Shown here in pieces: positions 1 through 8,753 of a DNA stretch of 64,000 nt. The notes below the pieces were generated by a model that searched no databases, was not told the DNA's origin, and saw nothing but the letters and a program-made list of their open reading frames with translations. The stretch is taken from contig NZ_CAMXCI010000001.1 of assembly GCF_947179115.1 (NCBI RefSeq), positions 620,001-684,000 on the forward strand. Reading direction: 5' to 3'. The stretch comes from Commensalibacter papalotli. GTDB taxonomy: Bacteria; Pseudomonadota; Alphaproteobacteria; Acetobacterales; Acetobacteraceae. Made by a program: the position numbers and the translations under genes. How positions within the stretch are numbered: the first letter of the stretch is position 1; each line of letters opens with the position of its first letter.

Positions 1-699
1 GTTAAACATCATTCGAATACGCATACCTTTTTTGATGCGTCCTGCTTTAACACGCACCAAAATAATAACACCTAAATAAGTATCATACCAACTATCAACC
101 AACAGTGCTTGTAAAGGCGCATCGACATCTCCTGTTGGTGGTGGTAGACGTGTTACCAAAGCATCCAAGACAGCTTCGATATTTAACCCTGTTTTGGCGG
201 ATACTCCAATCGCATCATCTGCTGGAATACCAATAATTTCTTCTATTTGTGCTTTGGTTGCCTCTACATCAGCAGCTGGTAAATCAACTTTGTTTAATAC
301 AGGCACAATTTCATGGCGCGCATCAATAGCTTGATACACATTGGCAAGTGTTTGTGCTTCCACCCCTTGAGAAGCGTCAACAACCAACAAGGATCCTTCA
401 CACGCAGCCAAGGAACGACTAACCTCATATGCAAAATCAACATGGCCCGGCGTATCCATCAAATTTAATATATAGGTTTGACCATCTTTTGCCTTATATT
501 GCAATCTTACTGTTTGCGCTTTAATGGTAATACCGCGTTCACGTTCAATATCCATACTATCTAAAACTTGCGCTTGCATCTCTCGCTGGGTTAACCCACC
601 ACAAGCTTGAATCAACCGATCAGCAAGGGTTGATTTCCCATGATCAATATGGGCGATAATTGAAAAATTACGGATTAATTCTAAAGGCGTATCTGTCAT
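1..699 (-). CDS. lepA: Elongation factor 4 (LepA), N-terminal part, cut by window edge
   Basis: Translational GTPase that back-translocates or remobilises stalled ribosomes. The frame is open from the ATG at 699 to base 1, giving 233 visible residues of a family that is usually about 600. All GTP-binding motifs are present: AHIDHGKST (G1, residues about 15-23), RERGIT (G2), DTPGH (G3) and NKVDLP (G4), followed by the start of domain II. The MTDTPLELIRNFSIIAHIDHG beginning is typical of LepA and separates it from EF-G and TypA. C-terminal domains lie outside the window. It stands alone; the next gene in the same direction starts upstream at 1688 on the low side after an 83-base gap. Identification is secure. 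Confidence 0.96.
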   Translation of the reverse strand, partial: MTDTPLELIRNFSIIAHIDHGKSTLADRLIQACGGLTQREMQAQVLDSMDIERERGITIKAQTVRLQYKAKDGQTYILNLMDTPGHVDFAYEVSRSLAACEGSLLVVDASQGVEAQTLANVYQAIDARHEIVPVLNKVDLPAADVEATKAQIEEIIGIPADDAIGVSAKTGLNIEAVLDALVTRLPPPTGDVDAPLQALLVDSWYDTYLGVIILVRVKAGRIKKGMRIRMMFN

Positions 700-782
700 A
701 GGGGCACCAACAAGGCAAAAATGATAACTTAAACAATAATAGTATATTAAAGCATATTTCTATACGCTTTTGCTAAAAAATA

Positions 783-1688
783 CTACGATCCTTTTTCTTT
801 TTTTAATGGATAGGCTGCAACAACAGCTCCCCCTACAATTAAAAGAACAGCAAATAGCAAGCTAAACGTTACAGAGGCCCTTCCTGCCAGCACTAACCAA
901 CAAGTTGAAAGTAACGGTGCTAAATAGGATAACGATCCGATTAAAGACAAATCTGCATTTTTAGTCGCATAATCCCAAGCCAAAAACGCAACCCCTATGG
1001 GACCACATCCTAGATACAAAATAATACAAATATCTTTTAGAGAATTTAGCATGATAGTGGTTTCAAACATAAAATGAATAGCCATAGAAACCAATGCAAT
1101 ACCGCCACACACCCCAATCATCATTGCTGTTGGAACAGCAGCATATTTACGATTAACAATCGAATAAATTGCCCAAACAACACCACTTAACAAGCCAAAA
1201 ATATACCCAAGAACAACTGTAAAATTAATTACAGAACCTTTATCCGCAGGCATTAAACAAATCATACCTACCAAGCCCATGACTGCCCCTAATAAGTAAG
1301 CAATATGGAATTGTCTTTTACTTAAAATTGCAAGCGCAATAACCAACATAATCGGCCACAGATAAGATAACAAGGTTACTTTGGCAGGAGGCGCAAAGCT
1401 AAGTCCTAAATAATCAAATACATAAAAGAAAAATAGACCACAAAACGCCGTTAACCAAGGTGCTATAGGTTGCACCATTTCTTGTAAGCGCCCAGTGAAA
1501 GCTAAAATAATACTGCCAATAATAAATGCTTCACCAAAGCCAAACCACAAAAGCTGAAACCTTGGAATATGCGGTAAAGAAGTGATCGTAACGGAGGAGC
1601 TGGACCACAGTAAAATCGTTAATAACCCAGCCGATGTTCCTAAAAACATTCTAGATTTTATAATGGCTGACTTTTTAATAATGGACAT
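783..1688 (-). CDS. DMT/EamA-family transporter, YddG-like (copy 1)
   Basis: Inner-membrane drug/metabolite superfamily transporter of 301 residues with about ten hydrophobic segments in two EamA halves. The motifs SYLWP (around residue 110), WAIYSIVNRKYA (around 170) and GSLSYLAPLLS (around 252) match the pattern of the E. coli aromatic amino-acid exporter YddG by eye. Export of aromatic or other amino acids is therefore the best guess, not proven. It is a close paralogue of the gene at 1861-2766: same length and near-identical segments such as PHIPRFQLLWFGFGEAFIIG versus PNIPRFQLLWFGFGEAFIIG. A strand-specific hairpin lies only 25 bases before its start codon, so expression may depend on readthrough from the upstream copy. 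Confidence 0.85.
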   Translation of the reverse strand: MSIIKKSAIIKSRMFLGTSAGLLTILLWSSSSVTITSLPHIPRFQLLWFGFGEAFIIGSIILAFTGRLQEMVQPIAPWLTAFCGLFFFYVFDYLGLSFAPPAKVTLLSYLWPIMLVIALAILSKRQFHIAYLLGAVMGLVGMICLMPADKGSVINFTVVLGYIFGLLSGVVWAIYSIVNRKYAAVPTAMMIGVCGGIALVSMAIHFMFETTIMLNSLKDICIILYLGCGPIGVAFLAWDYATKNADLSLIGSLSYLAPLLSTCWLVLAGRASVTFSLLFAVLLIVGGAVVAAYPLKKEKGS

Positions 1689-1712
1689 CTTTAATAAACC
1701 AACAAAATATTA

Positions 1713-1746
1713 AATTAAAAAAGCCCACACAAATTGGCATGGACTT
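1713..1746 (-). terminator. Hairpin with U-run between the two YddG-like genes
   Basis: On the minus strand the 10-nt arms 1746-1737 and 1730-1721 pair completely if three G-U wobbles are allowed, with a 6-nt loop, followed by UUUUUUAAUUU. The plus-strand RNA would have A-C mismatches instead, so the element works only for leftward transcription. It terminates the 1861-2766 gene, or attenuates the 783-1688 gene whose start is 33 bases beyond the stem. Its arms resemble the terminator at 2804-2842. Confidence 0.65.
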
Positions 1747-1860
1747 GTACAGTTTAATTAGATGTTATGCTAATATGATAATCCTAGATACAGTATTTAT
1801 TAAATTTAATTATTATGTATATATCTCCTAAATATCAGATCATATAAATCTAGTATAATT

Positions 1861-2766
1861 TTATGATTCTTTTGTTTTTTTTAATGGATAGGTTGCAACC
1901 ACAGCACCACCCACAATCAAAATAACAGCCACTAATAACCCAACTGTTGCAGGTGCTCTCCCTGCAATAACTAACCATAAAGTAGAAAGTAATGGAGCTA
2001 AATACGATAATGATCCCATTAAAGATAAATTAGCATTCTTGGTTGCATAATCCCATGCCAAAAACGCAATTCCCATAGGACCACACCCTAAGTATAAAAT
2101 AATAGCCATCTCTTTAAAGGATTGCGGCATAATTGTAGGTTCAAACGCAAAATGAATAGCCATTGAAACCAAAGAAATTCCTCCACAAACACCAATTATC
2201 ATTCCTGTTGGAACAAAAGTATATTTACGATTAAAAATTGAATAAATTGTCCAAACAATTGCACATAAACATCCCAAGAAATAACCAAAAAAGACCCCAG
2301 AAGTTAAGACAGAACCTTTATCAGCAGGCATAATGAAACTTGTTCCAATCAATCCCATCAGTGCCCCAAGTAAATAAGCAATATGAAAATGTTTTTTGCT
2401 TAAAAATGCAATACAAACAACCAACATTGTTGGCCACAAATAAGAAAGTAACGTCACTTTGGCTGGGGGGGCAAAATTTAATCCAACAAAGTAGAATAAA
2501 TGAAAAAAGAAAATTCCACAAAAAGCCGTAAACCAAGGCGCAAAAGGCTGAGCCATTTCTCGTAAGCGCCCAGTCAAGGCTAGAATAATACTACCAATAA
2601 TAAAAGCTTCGCCAAATCCAAACCATAAAAGCTGAAATCTGGGAATATTTGGCAAAGAAGTTGTCATTACAGCCAAACTTGACCAAAGTAAGATAGTAAG
2701 TAAACCTGAACCTGTTGCTACAAGAAGTTTAGATTTTCTGATAGAGTTTTTTTGTAAAGATGACAT
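1861..2766 (-). CDS. DMT/EamA-family transporter, YddG-like (copy 2)
   Basis: Inner-membrane transporter, 301 residues from the ATG at 2766 (protein begins MSSLQKNSIRK). A start 39 bases further up at 2805 is possible, but the shorter form matches the length of its paralogue at 783-1688 exactly and avoids an N-terminus lying in the pheT terminator. About ten membrane segments, with the same SYLWP, WTIYSIFNRKY and GSLSYLAPLLS signatures as copy 1. It sits directly after pheT, separated by a strong terminator only 37 bases upstream of the start. There is little room for a promoter, so it may be transcribed by readthrough from pheST. Substrate, perhaps aromatic amino acids, is inferred from YddG similarity and the pheST neighbour. 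Confidence 0.85.
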   Translation of the reverse strand: MSSLQKNSIRKSKLLVATGSGLLTILLWSSLAVMTTSLPNIPRFQLLWFGFGEAFIIGSIILALTGRLREMAQPFAPWFTAFCGIFFFHLFYFVGLNFAPPAKVTLLSYLWPTMLVVCIAFLSKKHFHIAYLLGALMGLIGTSFIMPADKGSVLTSGVFFGYFLGCLCAIVWTIYSIFNRKYTFVPTGMIIGVCGGISLVSMAIHFAFEPTIMPQSFKEMAIILYLGCGPMGIAFLAWDYATKNANLSLMGSLSYLAPLLSTLWLVIAGRAPATVGLLVAVILIVGGAVVATYPLKKTKES

Positions 2767-2803
2767 TATTATACGAACCAATTTAAATAAAGAATAGTAA
2801 AAC

Positions 2804-2842
2804 AAAAAAAGCCCATGCAGAATACCTACATGGGCTTTTTTT
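2804..2842 (-). terminator. Rho-independent terminator of pheST
   Basis: A perfect 14-bp inverted repeat (arms 2804-2817 and 2829-2842, GCCCATG core) with an 11-nt loop and T-runs on both strands. It lies 12 bases beyond the pheT stop and is a strong intrinsic terminator for leftward transcription. Confidence 0.9.
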
Positions 2843-2854
2843 CATATTCTTACT

Positions 2855-5314
2855 TTACCGTAAAGTTCCACCTGTTAGTCGCGAAACTTCTTTGATAATT
2901 TTTTGGGAAATTGCCTCAATTTCTTCGTCTTTTAAACTGTGATCCTGAGGCTGCAATGTAACTTGAATAGCAACAGATTTATTTCCTTCTGATACTTTTT
3001 CACCTACATAAACGTCAAAAAGCTCTACGTTAGATATAAATTGACGATCAGCTTGTTTGGCTGCACCAAGCACTTTACCCACTTGCACGCCTTTTTTCAC
3101 TACAAAAGCAAAATCACGCTTTAAGGGTTGGAATGGTGGCAAGAAAGGTGGTTTTTTCTTTTGTGCTTTTTTAGAAATTATATTATCAACCATAATTTCA
3201 AAAATCATAGGTGCCTGGTCAAATCCAAATTCTTTGACCAAAGATGGATGTAATTCTCCAAAATAACCCAAAATATTTTTGGGGCCCAAGCTTAATCGAC
3301 CAGAACGACCAGGATGATAATAGATCGGCGTATCAGTTGTTACTTGTAAAGAATCTACAGTAACCCCCAAACCTTCAAGCACCGTATAGACATCTGCTTT
3401 AACGTCCCATAATGTAACTTCTGGTGCTTTACCATTAATCTGGCGGGGCATTACCCCATAACGTATGCCTGCGGCAATTGTTTTTTCAAACTCTTGAACG
3501 AAAGCAGGGCCAACTTCAAAAAATCCTATATTAGCCCATCCTCGAGCAATATTACGTTGTGCTGTTGGTAACAATGAAGCCAAAGGTGTTGGACGCAACT
3601 GATCCATATCATTTGAAATTGGATTAAGCAAACGCAAATCCTCTGAAGCATCACCCAAACGCGCTGCAATCTCATGATCAACAAAAGAAAAACCAACCGT
3701 TTCTACCAAAGCACGCGCTGCTAATATACGAGCACAATAAGTAGAGCGTTCTTGCTCGGGGGTCAACGCTGCTTTTGGAATAGCTTGGCATCTTGGCAAT
3801 GAAACCTCTGGTACATGATCCAAACCGATGATGCGTAAAACTTCTTCAATCAGATCAACTTCACCTTCCATTGCGTGTGCAATTTGTTGAAGGTCGACTG
3901 CTCTCACAGCTTCGATACTGGGATGTTGTGCCATATTCATGGGCATCACAATATCATTTCGCCATGAAGGTATTTCAACAGTTACCGAAAACTCATCTTG
4001 ATTTTGCACTACAAAACCCAAGGATGTTAAAATCTCGACTACTTTGTGTGGAGCGACTTCCATCCCACCAAATTCTTTTAACTGTGCAAAACGTAAGGTC
4101 GCATTGCGTTGCCACGCAGGTTCAGCACCAACGCTTACCACTTCGCTGGCTTTCCCACCACAAAGATCCAAAATCATCTGTGTAGCAGCTTCCATTGCAT
4201 CTGGTAATAATGCTTGATCTACACCCCGTTCGAAACGTTGTCGGGCATCTGTTGTGATAAAATGACGACGGCCACTTAATGCGATGGTTACTGGGTTAAA
4301 TAAAGCACATTCGATAAAAACACTGGAAGTTTCTTCTGTTACACCTGTATGGTCTCCGCCCATCAATCCAGCCAGAGACTGAACACCAGATTGATCAGCA
4401 ATCACACAATCTTTGTCTGTAACTTGATATTCTTTGCCATCTAAAGCAATGAATTTTTCACCTTGACCAGGACAAAGCGTTAATGTGTTTCCTGTAATTT
4501 TATCAACGTCAAATACATGTAATGGACGACCAAGATCAAACGTAAAGAAATTAGTAATATCAACAAGCAGTGATATTGGACGAACGCCAACAGCTCTTAA
4601 TCGCGCTTGCAGCCATTCTGGACTGGGGCCATTTTTTACATTGGTAATTGTACGGCCCAATATCCACGGACAAGCTTGGGTGAATTGATTATCCCATGTA
4701 ATCTCTGAAGGAAAAGAACCCTCAACTGCTTTTGGTTCCCAAGGTTTCAAAGTCCCCATACCGACCGCTGCCAAATCCCTGGCAATATTACGAATAGATA
4801 GCGCATCACCTCTATTCGGTGTAATCGAAATTTCAATTACTGGATCATTTAAATCCGCAAAATCAACATAAGATGTACCAACAGTGGCATCTTCTGGCAA
4901 CTCCATAATGCCGTCTTGCTCTGCACCAAGCCCAAGCTCTTCGGTTGAGCACATCATACCATTACTTTGTTCACCACGGATTTTGCCCGCTTTAAGCGTA
5001 ATATCACTGCCTGGAACATAAGTCCCAACAGGAGCAAATATGGTTACCAGTCCAGCTATGGCATTTGGAGCCCCACATACAACCTGAACATTCTCAAATC
5101 CCTCACCCGCGTCCACTTGGCAAACTTGCAAACGATCTGCATTTGGGTGTTGGGCGGCAGATAAAATACGCGCAATTCTGAATGCACCAAGTGTCTTACC
5201 TGGATCTTCCACCCCTTCAACTTCTAACCCAATAACATTTAAGGCTGCACAGATTTCATCAAGGGATTTATTAGTATCTAAATGGTCACGTAACCAGGAT
5301 AAAGTAAATTTCAT
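2855..5314 (-). CDS. pheT: Phenylalanyl-tRNA synthetase beta subunit
   Basis: Forms the alpha2-beta2 enzyme that charges tRNA-Phe in the cytoplasm; the beta subunit binds tRNA and edits mischarged Tyr. At 819 residues it is full length. The N-terminal tRNA-binding OB-fold (about residues 40-150, with VCGAPN) is followed by the B3/B4 editing module (about 210-390, DITNFFTFDLGRPLHVFD), a B5 domain, the catalytic-like core and a C-terminal anticodon-binding FDX-ACB domain ending in LTGGTLR. The gene begins 3 bases after the pheS stop, so the two are translated together. The product needs pheS for activity. No odd features. Confidence 0.97.
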   Translation of the reverse strand: MKFTLSWLRDHLDTNKSLDEICAALNVIGLEVEGVEDPGKTLGAFRIARILSAAQHPNADRLQVCQVDAGEGFENVQVVCGAPNAIAGLVTIFAPVGTYVPGSDITLKAGKIRGEQSNGMMCSTEELGLGAEQDGIMELPEDATVGTSYVDFADLNDPVIEISITPNRGDALSIRNIARDLAAVGMGTLKPWEPKAVEGSFPSEITWDNQFTQACPWILGRTITNVKNGPSPEWLQARLRAVGVRPISLLVDITNFFTFDLGRPLHVFDVDKITGNTLTLCPGQGEKFIALDGKEYQVTDKDCVIADQSGVQSLAGLMGGDHTGVTEETSSVFIECALFNPVTIALSGRRHFITTDARQRFERGVDQALLPDAMEAATQMILDLCGGKASEVVSVGAEPAWQRNATLRFAQLKEFGGMEVAPHKVVEILTSLGFVVQNQDEFSVTVEIPSWRNDIVMPMNMAQHPSIEAVRAVDLQQIAHAMEGEVDLIEEVLRIIGLDHVPEVSLPRCQAIPKAALTPEQERSTYCARILAARALVETVGFSFVDHEIAARLGDASEDLRLLNPISNDMDQLRPTPLASLLPTAQRNIARGWANIGFFEVGPAFVQEFEKTIAAGIRYGVMPRQINGKAPEVTLWDVKADVYTVLEGLGVTVDSLQVTTDTPIYYHPGRSGRLSLGPKNILGYFGELHPSLVKEFGFDQAPMIFEIMVDNIISKKAQKKKPPFLPPFQPLKRDFAFVVKKGVQVGKVLGAAKQADRQFISNVELFDVYVGEKVSEGNKSVAIQVTLQPQDHSLKDEEIEAISQKIIKEVSRLTGGTLR

Positions 5315-5317
5315 TGC

Positions 5318-6385
5318 TTATATCCCCTCATGCAAGGCAACAGATCTAAAGGATGAAAAACCATAATGGCGTAACCAACGAACGTCCCCTTCGTAAAAAG
5401 ATCGTAAATCAGAAATACCATATTTTAACATAGTTAAGCGTTCGATACCCATACCAAAAGCAAAAGCTTGCCATTCACTGGGATCAACACCACAATTAGC
5501 CAGCACTCTGGAGTGCATCATTCCCGACCCCAAGATCTCTAACCAATCTGAACTGCCACCCAATTCACCTGTTTTACGATTCCAACCAATATCAATTTCC
5601 ATAGAAGGTTCTGTAAAAGGAAAATAAGAAGAGCGAAAACGCACAGGTAAATGTGGAATACCAAAATAAGCACGTAAGAAATCCACTAAACACCCTTTTA
5701 AATGCCCAAGGGTAAGACCTTTCTCCACAACCATTCCTTCACATTGATGAAACATTGGAGAATGTGTAGCGTCATGATCTGCACGATAAGTACGACCAGG
5801 AGCAATGATACGAATAGGTGGTTCTTGATCCAGCAAAGTGCGGATTTGTACTGTTGATGTATGAGTACGCAAAACTTTTTGCTGACCATTAAGGGGATCA
5901 GAAGGTAAATAAAAAGTATCGTGATCAGCACGCGCTGGATGATTTTCATCAATATTTAATGCTGAGAAATTAAACCAATCTGTATCAACATTTGGACCTT
6001 CAGCAACTTTAAAACCCATCGTGCCAAAAATTGCAGTAATTTCTTCAATCGTTCTGCGTAATGGATGCAAAAAACCCGTCGTCACAGTTACAGGCATAGT
6101 AATATCGACTGCCTCTGCACTTAGCTTTTCATTTAATGCAATTTCTTCTAAAACTACTTTACGGGTTTCAATCGCTTGAGTTAACTCATCGCGTAATTTA
6201 TTTAAAATCCCACCACGCTCTTTACGCAATTCAGGTGGGCATTTTCCCAATTCCTTGAGTTTTTGCGTTAATGAAGCTGATTTTCCCAATGTTGCAACAC
6301 GCACAGCATCCCAAGCACGTAAATCTTGTGCTTTATCCAATGCCAAAAGCGTTTCTTGCTTGATACTTTCTAGATCGTTATCCAT
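5318..6385 (-). CDS. pheS: Phenylalanyl-tRNA synthetase alpha subunit
   Basis: Catalytic subunit of the phenylalanine-tRNA ligase. The N-terminal coiled coil (residues 1-90) is followed by a class II aminoacyl-tRNA synthetase core with motif 2 (YRADHDATHSPMFHQCEG) and motif 3 (GMGIERLTMLKYGI). The ATG at 6385 is chosen (355 residues) because GAGGG lies 5 bases upstream; a TTG at 6397 would add four residues but has no such site. The gene is third in the order rpmI-rplT-pheS-pheT. A hairpin with a U-run at 6404-6429 precedes it and may set its level relative to the ribosomal genes. Confidence 0.97.
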   Translation of the reverse strand: MDNDLESIKQETLLALDKAQDLRAWDAVRVATLGKSASLTQKLKELGKCPPELRKERGGILNKLRDELTQAIETRKVVLEEIALNEKLSAEAVDITMPVTVTTGFLHPLRRTIEEITAIFGTMGFKVAEGPNVDTDWFNFSALNIDENHPARADHDTFYLPSDPLNGQQKVLRTHTSTVQIRTLLDQEPPIRIIAPGRTYRADHDATHSPMFHQCEGMVVEKGLTLGHLKGCLVDFLRAYFGIPHLPVRFRSSYFPFTEPSMEIDIGWNRKTGELGGSSDWLEILGSGMMHSRVLANCGVDPSEWQAFAFGMGIERLTMLKYGISDLRSFYEGDVRWLRHYGFSSFRSVALHEGI

Positions 6386-6403
6386 CTCAACCCTCAAATA
6401 AAC

Positions 6404-6429
6404 AAAAAAGGCCGTCTTTGCAGACAGCC
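6404..6429 (-). terminator. Terminator or attenuator between rplT and pheS
   Basis: Minus-strand stem of 8 bp (6429-6422 with 6417-6410, one G-U pair) with a 4-nt loop, followed directly by six U residues. It lies 48 bases after the rplT stop and 18 bases before the pheS start, so it can end the ribosomal-protein transcript or attenuate pheST. No Phe-rich leader peptide is visible. Confidence 0.75.
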
Positions 6430-6476
6430 CTCTTTTCTACTCATTTTCATGAACAGACAAATCTTATTATTAAGAC

Positions 6477-6833
6477 TTAAGCGAGAGCCGCTTGTGCCTT
6501 TTTAACAATTTCTGCAAAAGTTGCTGCATCATCATATGCAATCGCAGCTAATACTTTACGGTCTAACTCGATACCTGCTTTGTTCAAACCATTGATAAAG
6601 CGGCTGTAGGTTAAGCCATGTTCACGAACTGCTGCGTTGATACGTTGAATCCATAATGCACGGAAATCACGTTTTTTAACGCGACGATCACGATATGCAT
6701 ATTGTAAAGATTTTTCCAAGCGTTCCAAAGCAATACGATAGTTCGTAGAAGAACGACCACGGAATCCTTTAGATTGACTTAATACTTTTTTATGACGAGC
6801 GTGTGTTGTGACGCCGCGTTTTACTCTTGCCAT
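6477..6833 (-). CDS. rplT: 50S ribosomal protein L20
   Basis: Large-subunit assembly protein that binds 23S rRNA early. At 118 residues it is the usual length. It has the basic N-terminal extension (MARVKRGVTTHARHKKVL), the YRDRRVKKRDFRALWIQRIN core and the NGLNKAGIELDRKVLA C-terminal fold. It lies 14 bases after rpmI and before pheST, a common alphaproteobacterial order. In other bacteria L20 represses its own operon through a leader structure; no such leader was worked out here. Identification is certain. Confidence 0.98.
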   Translation of the reverse strand: MARVKRGVTTHARHKKVLSQSKGFRGRSSTNYRIALERLEKSLQYAYRDRRVKKRDFRALWIQRINAAVREHGLTYSRFINGLNKAGIELDRKVLAAIAYDDAATFAEIVKKAQAALA

Positions 6834-6847
6834 GGTTCAATTATTCC

Positions 6848-7054
6848 TTAACGTGATAGGCCGTATGGGGCCCATTGTTTAACCGTACGACCATCTTGTG
6901 GTTCTAATGTTTGTGAACCGCGATTGGTACGTTTTGCTTTTTGAGTACGGTTAATCAAACCGTGGCGTTTATTACCAGGACCAGCCAGGACTTTACCAGT
7001 AGCCGTGATTTTAAAGCGTTTTTTGACCGATGATTTGGTCTTCATCTTGGGCAT
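6848..7054 (-). CDS. rpmI: 50S ribosomal protein L35
   Basis: Small basic large-subunit protein. The start is the ATG at 7054 (MPKMKTKSSVKKRF, 68 residues) because AAGGAG stands 6-7 bases upstream; a longer reading frame from 7090 would add a 12-residue extension absent from the family. Signature residues GNKRHGLINR and the typical C-terminal end are present. First gene of the rpmI-rplT-pheS-pheT operon. The infC gene that often precedes rpmI is not here: the upstream gene is a divergent transporter. Confidence 0.97.
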   Translation of the reverse strand: MPKMKTKSSVKKRFKITATGKVLAGPGNKRHGLINRTQKAKRTNRGSQTLEPQDGRTVKQWAPYGLSR

Positions 7055-7284
7055 TTCTATCTCCTTTGAATACAAAGTTTCACATCCCATTATGGGAGCA
7101 CGTCACAAAGTGGGCATGCCCTATATTTCAGCCCAACCCGTAAACGTAGTGTGTTTATATAACCACTATTCATTATAAGCTCAAGCAAAATCATTCAAAA
7201 TAAATAAAAAACTTTTGTTTTTTTATTAGAAATTAAATACAGAAAGAATAACTTCTCTTTTAAATACAAATAAGCTTTGAACCT

Positions 7285-8223
7285 ATGCCAATTTCTAGTA
7301 TCCGACAAACCCTTGACTCAATTAAAACAATCAATCTGACCAGCGAACGCGCAGGAATGATTTATATTATTGTTGCTGGATGTATTTGGGGATTTGGTGG
7401 GGTCGTGGGGCAATATGTCTTACAATATAAACATATTGATGCTGCTTGGATTATTGGAATTCGATTGTGGCTTCCAGGATTATTGTTATTAACTTTATGT
7501 TACCGCAAACATAAAAAGGCAATTTTCAATCCTCTTAAAAACCCTCAAGAACTGATGTTACTGATCATCTTTTCTATTGTTGGAATGATGGCATCTCAGC
7601 TTTTTTATTTTTTAACCATCAAATATTCGAATGCTGCAACTGCTACGATATTACAATATTTATATCCAGTAGTCATCGCCATTATTCTGGCAATTTATCT
7701 AAGAAAACGTCCATCTATTTATGTGATGATTTCAATTATTCTAGCTATCATTGGCGCTTTTTGTCTTGTAACTGATGGATCGATTGATAATATCACCTTG
7801 CCTGCTAAAGCAATTGTTTACGGTTCTATATGTGTTATTGGTTCAGTTACTTATACACTTTTACCCATACCTTTGTTGAAAAAGTATAATACAAGCACCA
7901 TTGCAGGATGGGGAATGTTAATTGGTGGCATTGTTTTAAATTTCTTTCATCCTTTTTGGCAATTTTCTGGTATTTTAGATTTTCAAGCTATTATCTGTAT
8001 TCTCTTCATTATCTTTGCTACTGGGATGTTGGCATTTTTACTTTATCTTATCGGAGTAAAAATTATTGGCAGTTCTAAAGGCAGTATCCTTGCTACGATT
8101 GAACCCTTAGCTGCTGCCTTTTCCTCAGTCATTTTTTTAAATGTTAAATTTAGCATAGTTGATTGGATTGGCGCTGCCTGTATTATTGCGATGATTGTAA
8201 TATTGGCTAAAAATAAAGTTTAA
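7285..8223 (+). CDS. DMT/EamA-family transporter, second type (copy 1)
   Basis: Inner-membrane transporter of 312 residues with about ten membrane helices in two EamA repeats. Characteristic segments are AGCIWGFGGVVGQYVLQY (around residue 31), YSNAATATILQYLYPVVIAI (around 113) and GSILATIEPLAAAFSS (around 270). It is paralogous to 9382-10302, with the same motifs in the same order, and only distantly related to the YddG-like pair at 783-2766. It is divergently transcribed from rpmI across a 230-base AT-rich spacer. The substrate is unknown. No strong ribosome-binding site is visible before the ATG at 7285. Confidence 0.85.
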   Translation: MPISSIRQTLDSIKTINLTSERAGMIYIIVAGCIWGFGGVVGQYVLQYKHIDAAWIIGIRLWLPGLLLLTLCYRKHKKAIFNPLKNPQELMLLIIFSIVGMMASQLFYFLTIKYSNAATATILQYLYPVVIAIILAIYLRKRPSIYVMISIILAIIGAFCLVTDGSIDNITLPAKAIVYGSICVIGSVTYTLLPIPLLKKYNTSTIAGWGMLIGGIVLNFFHPFWQFSGILDFQAIICILFIIFATGMLAFLLYLIGVKIIGSSKGSILATIEPLAAAFSSVIFLNVKFSIVDWIGAACIIAMIVILAKNKV

Positions 8224-8234
8224 ATGATCTTTCT

Positions 8235-8594
8235 TCATAATGTTATTATTTGATTATATATTCTTAGACTTAAACCATAAGCACAAAGAAGCAGTTCTTG
8301 AACTGCAACTGTAAATATACATGCATAAGTCAAAGCACAATATGCCCCCACAACAATAGAGGCTCTTAGTTGTATTTGATTATAAGACTACCCAGAACAA
8401 TATAAGTTATGATATCAGACATATGGATTATATCCCAATATTATTAGTAAAATTGCAGTAAAAATACTGAGTAACCAAGCGACGAAATATGAACAAACCT
8501 CTCGGTTATTATTATCAAGATCATCTTTGAAAATAGACCTTCAACCATCCAAAATGGCGTTGCCCTCAGCACCCCAACAATAAAGCCTAAAATC
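8235..8594 (-). pseudogene. Decayed small membrane-protein gene with three internal stops
   Basis: One minus-strand frame from about 8594 to the TGA at 8235-8237 reads as a plausible protein with two or three hydrophobic segments (for example AWLLSIFTAILLIILGYNPYV and VVGAYCALTYACIFTVAV). It is interrupted at 8541-8543 (TGA), 8415-8417 (TGA) and 8388-8390 (TAG). All three stops are in the same frame and each is one G-to-A change from the tryptophan codon TGG; flanking residues (DG_RSIFK, PYV_YHN, CSG_SYN) accept Trp well. No start codon survives in frame. The family was not recognised. The rest of the 8224-8753 gap shows no gene. Confidence 0.55.
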
Positions 8595-8753
8595 ATTTTC
8601 ACTCTATTATAAATAGATACCACACTTAATTATTATTTATATTTCTAACCTCTCTGAAACTCAACTATAAATGATTGAATAACAAATATGATTAGATCAC
8701 GTTGATGACTAATAAAAAAAATTAAACGCAATAAGACATAAACTGAAGATATT

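Noticed and set aside
8235..8594. TGA read as tryptophan (recoded genetic code)
   Set aside because: One of the three stops is TAG, and intact genes here such as ilvN, pheS-region and gyrA use TGA or TAA normally as stops.
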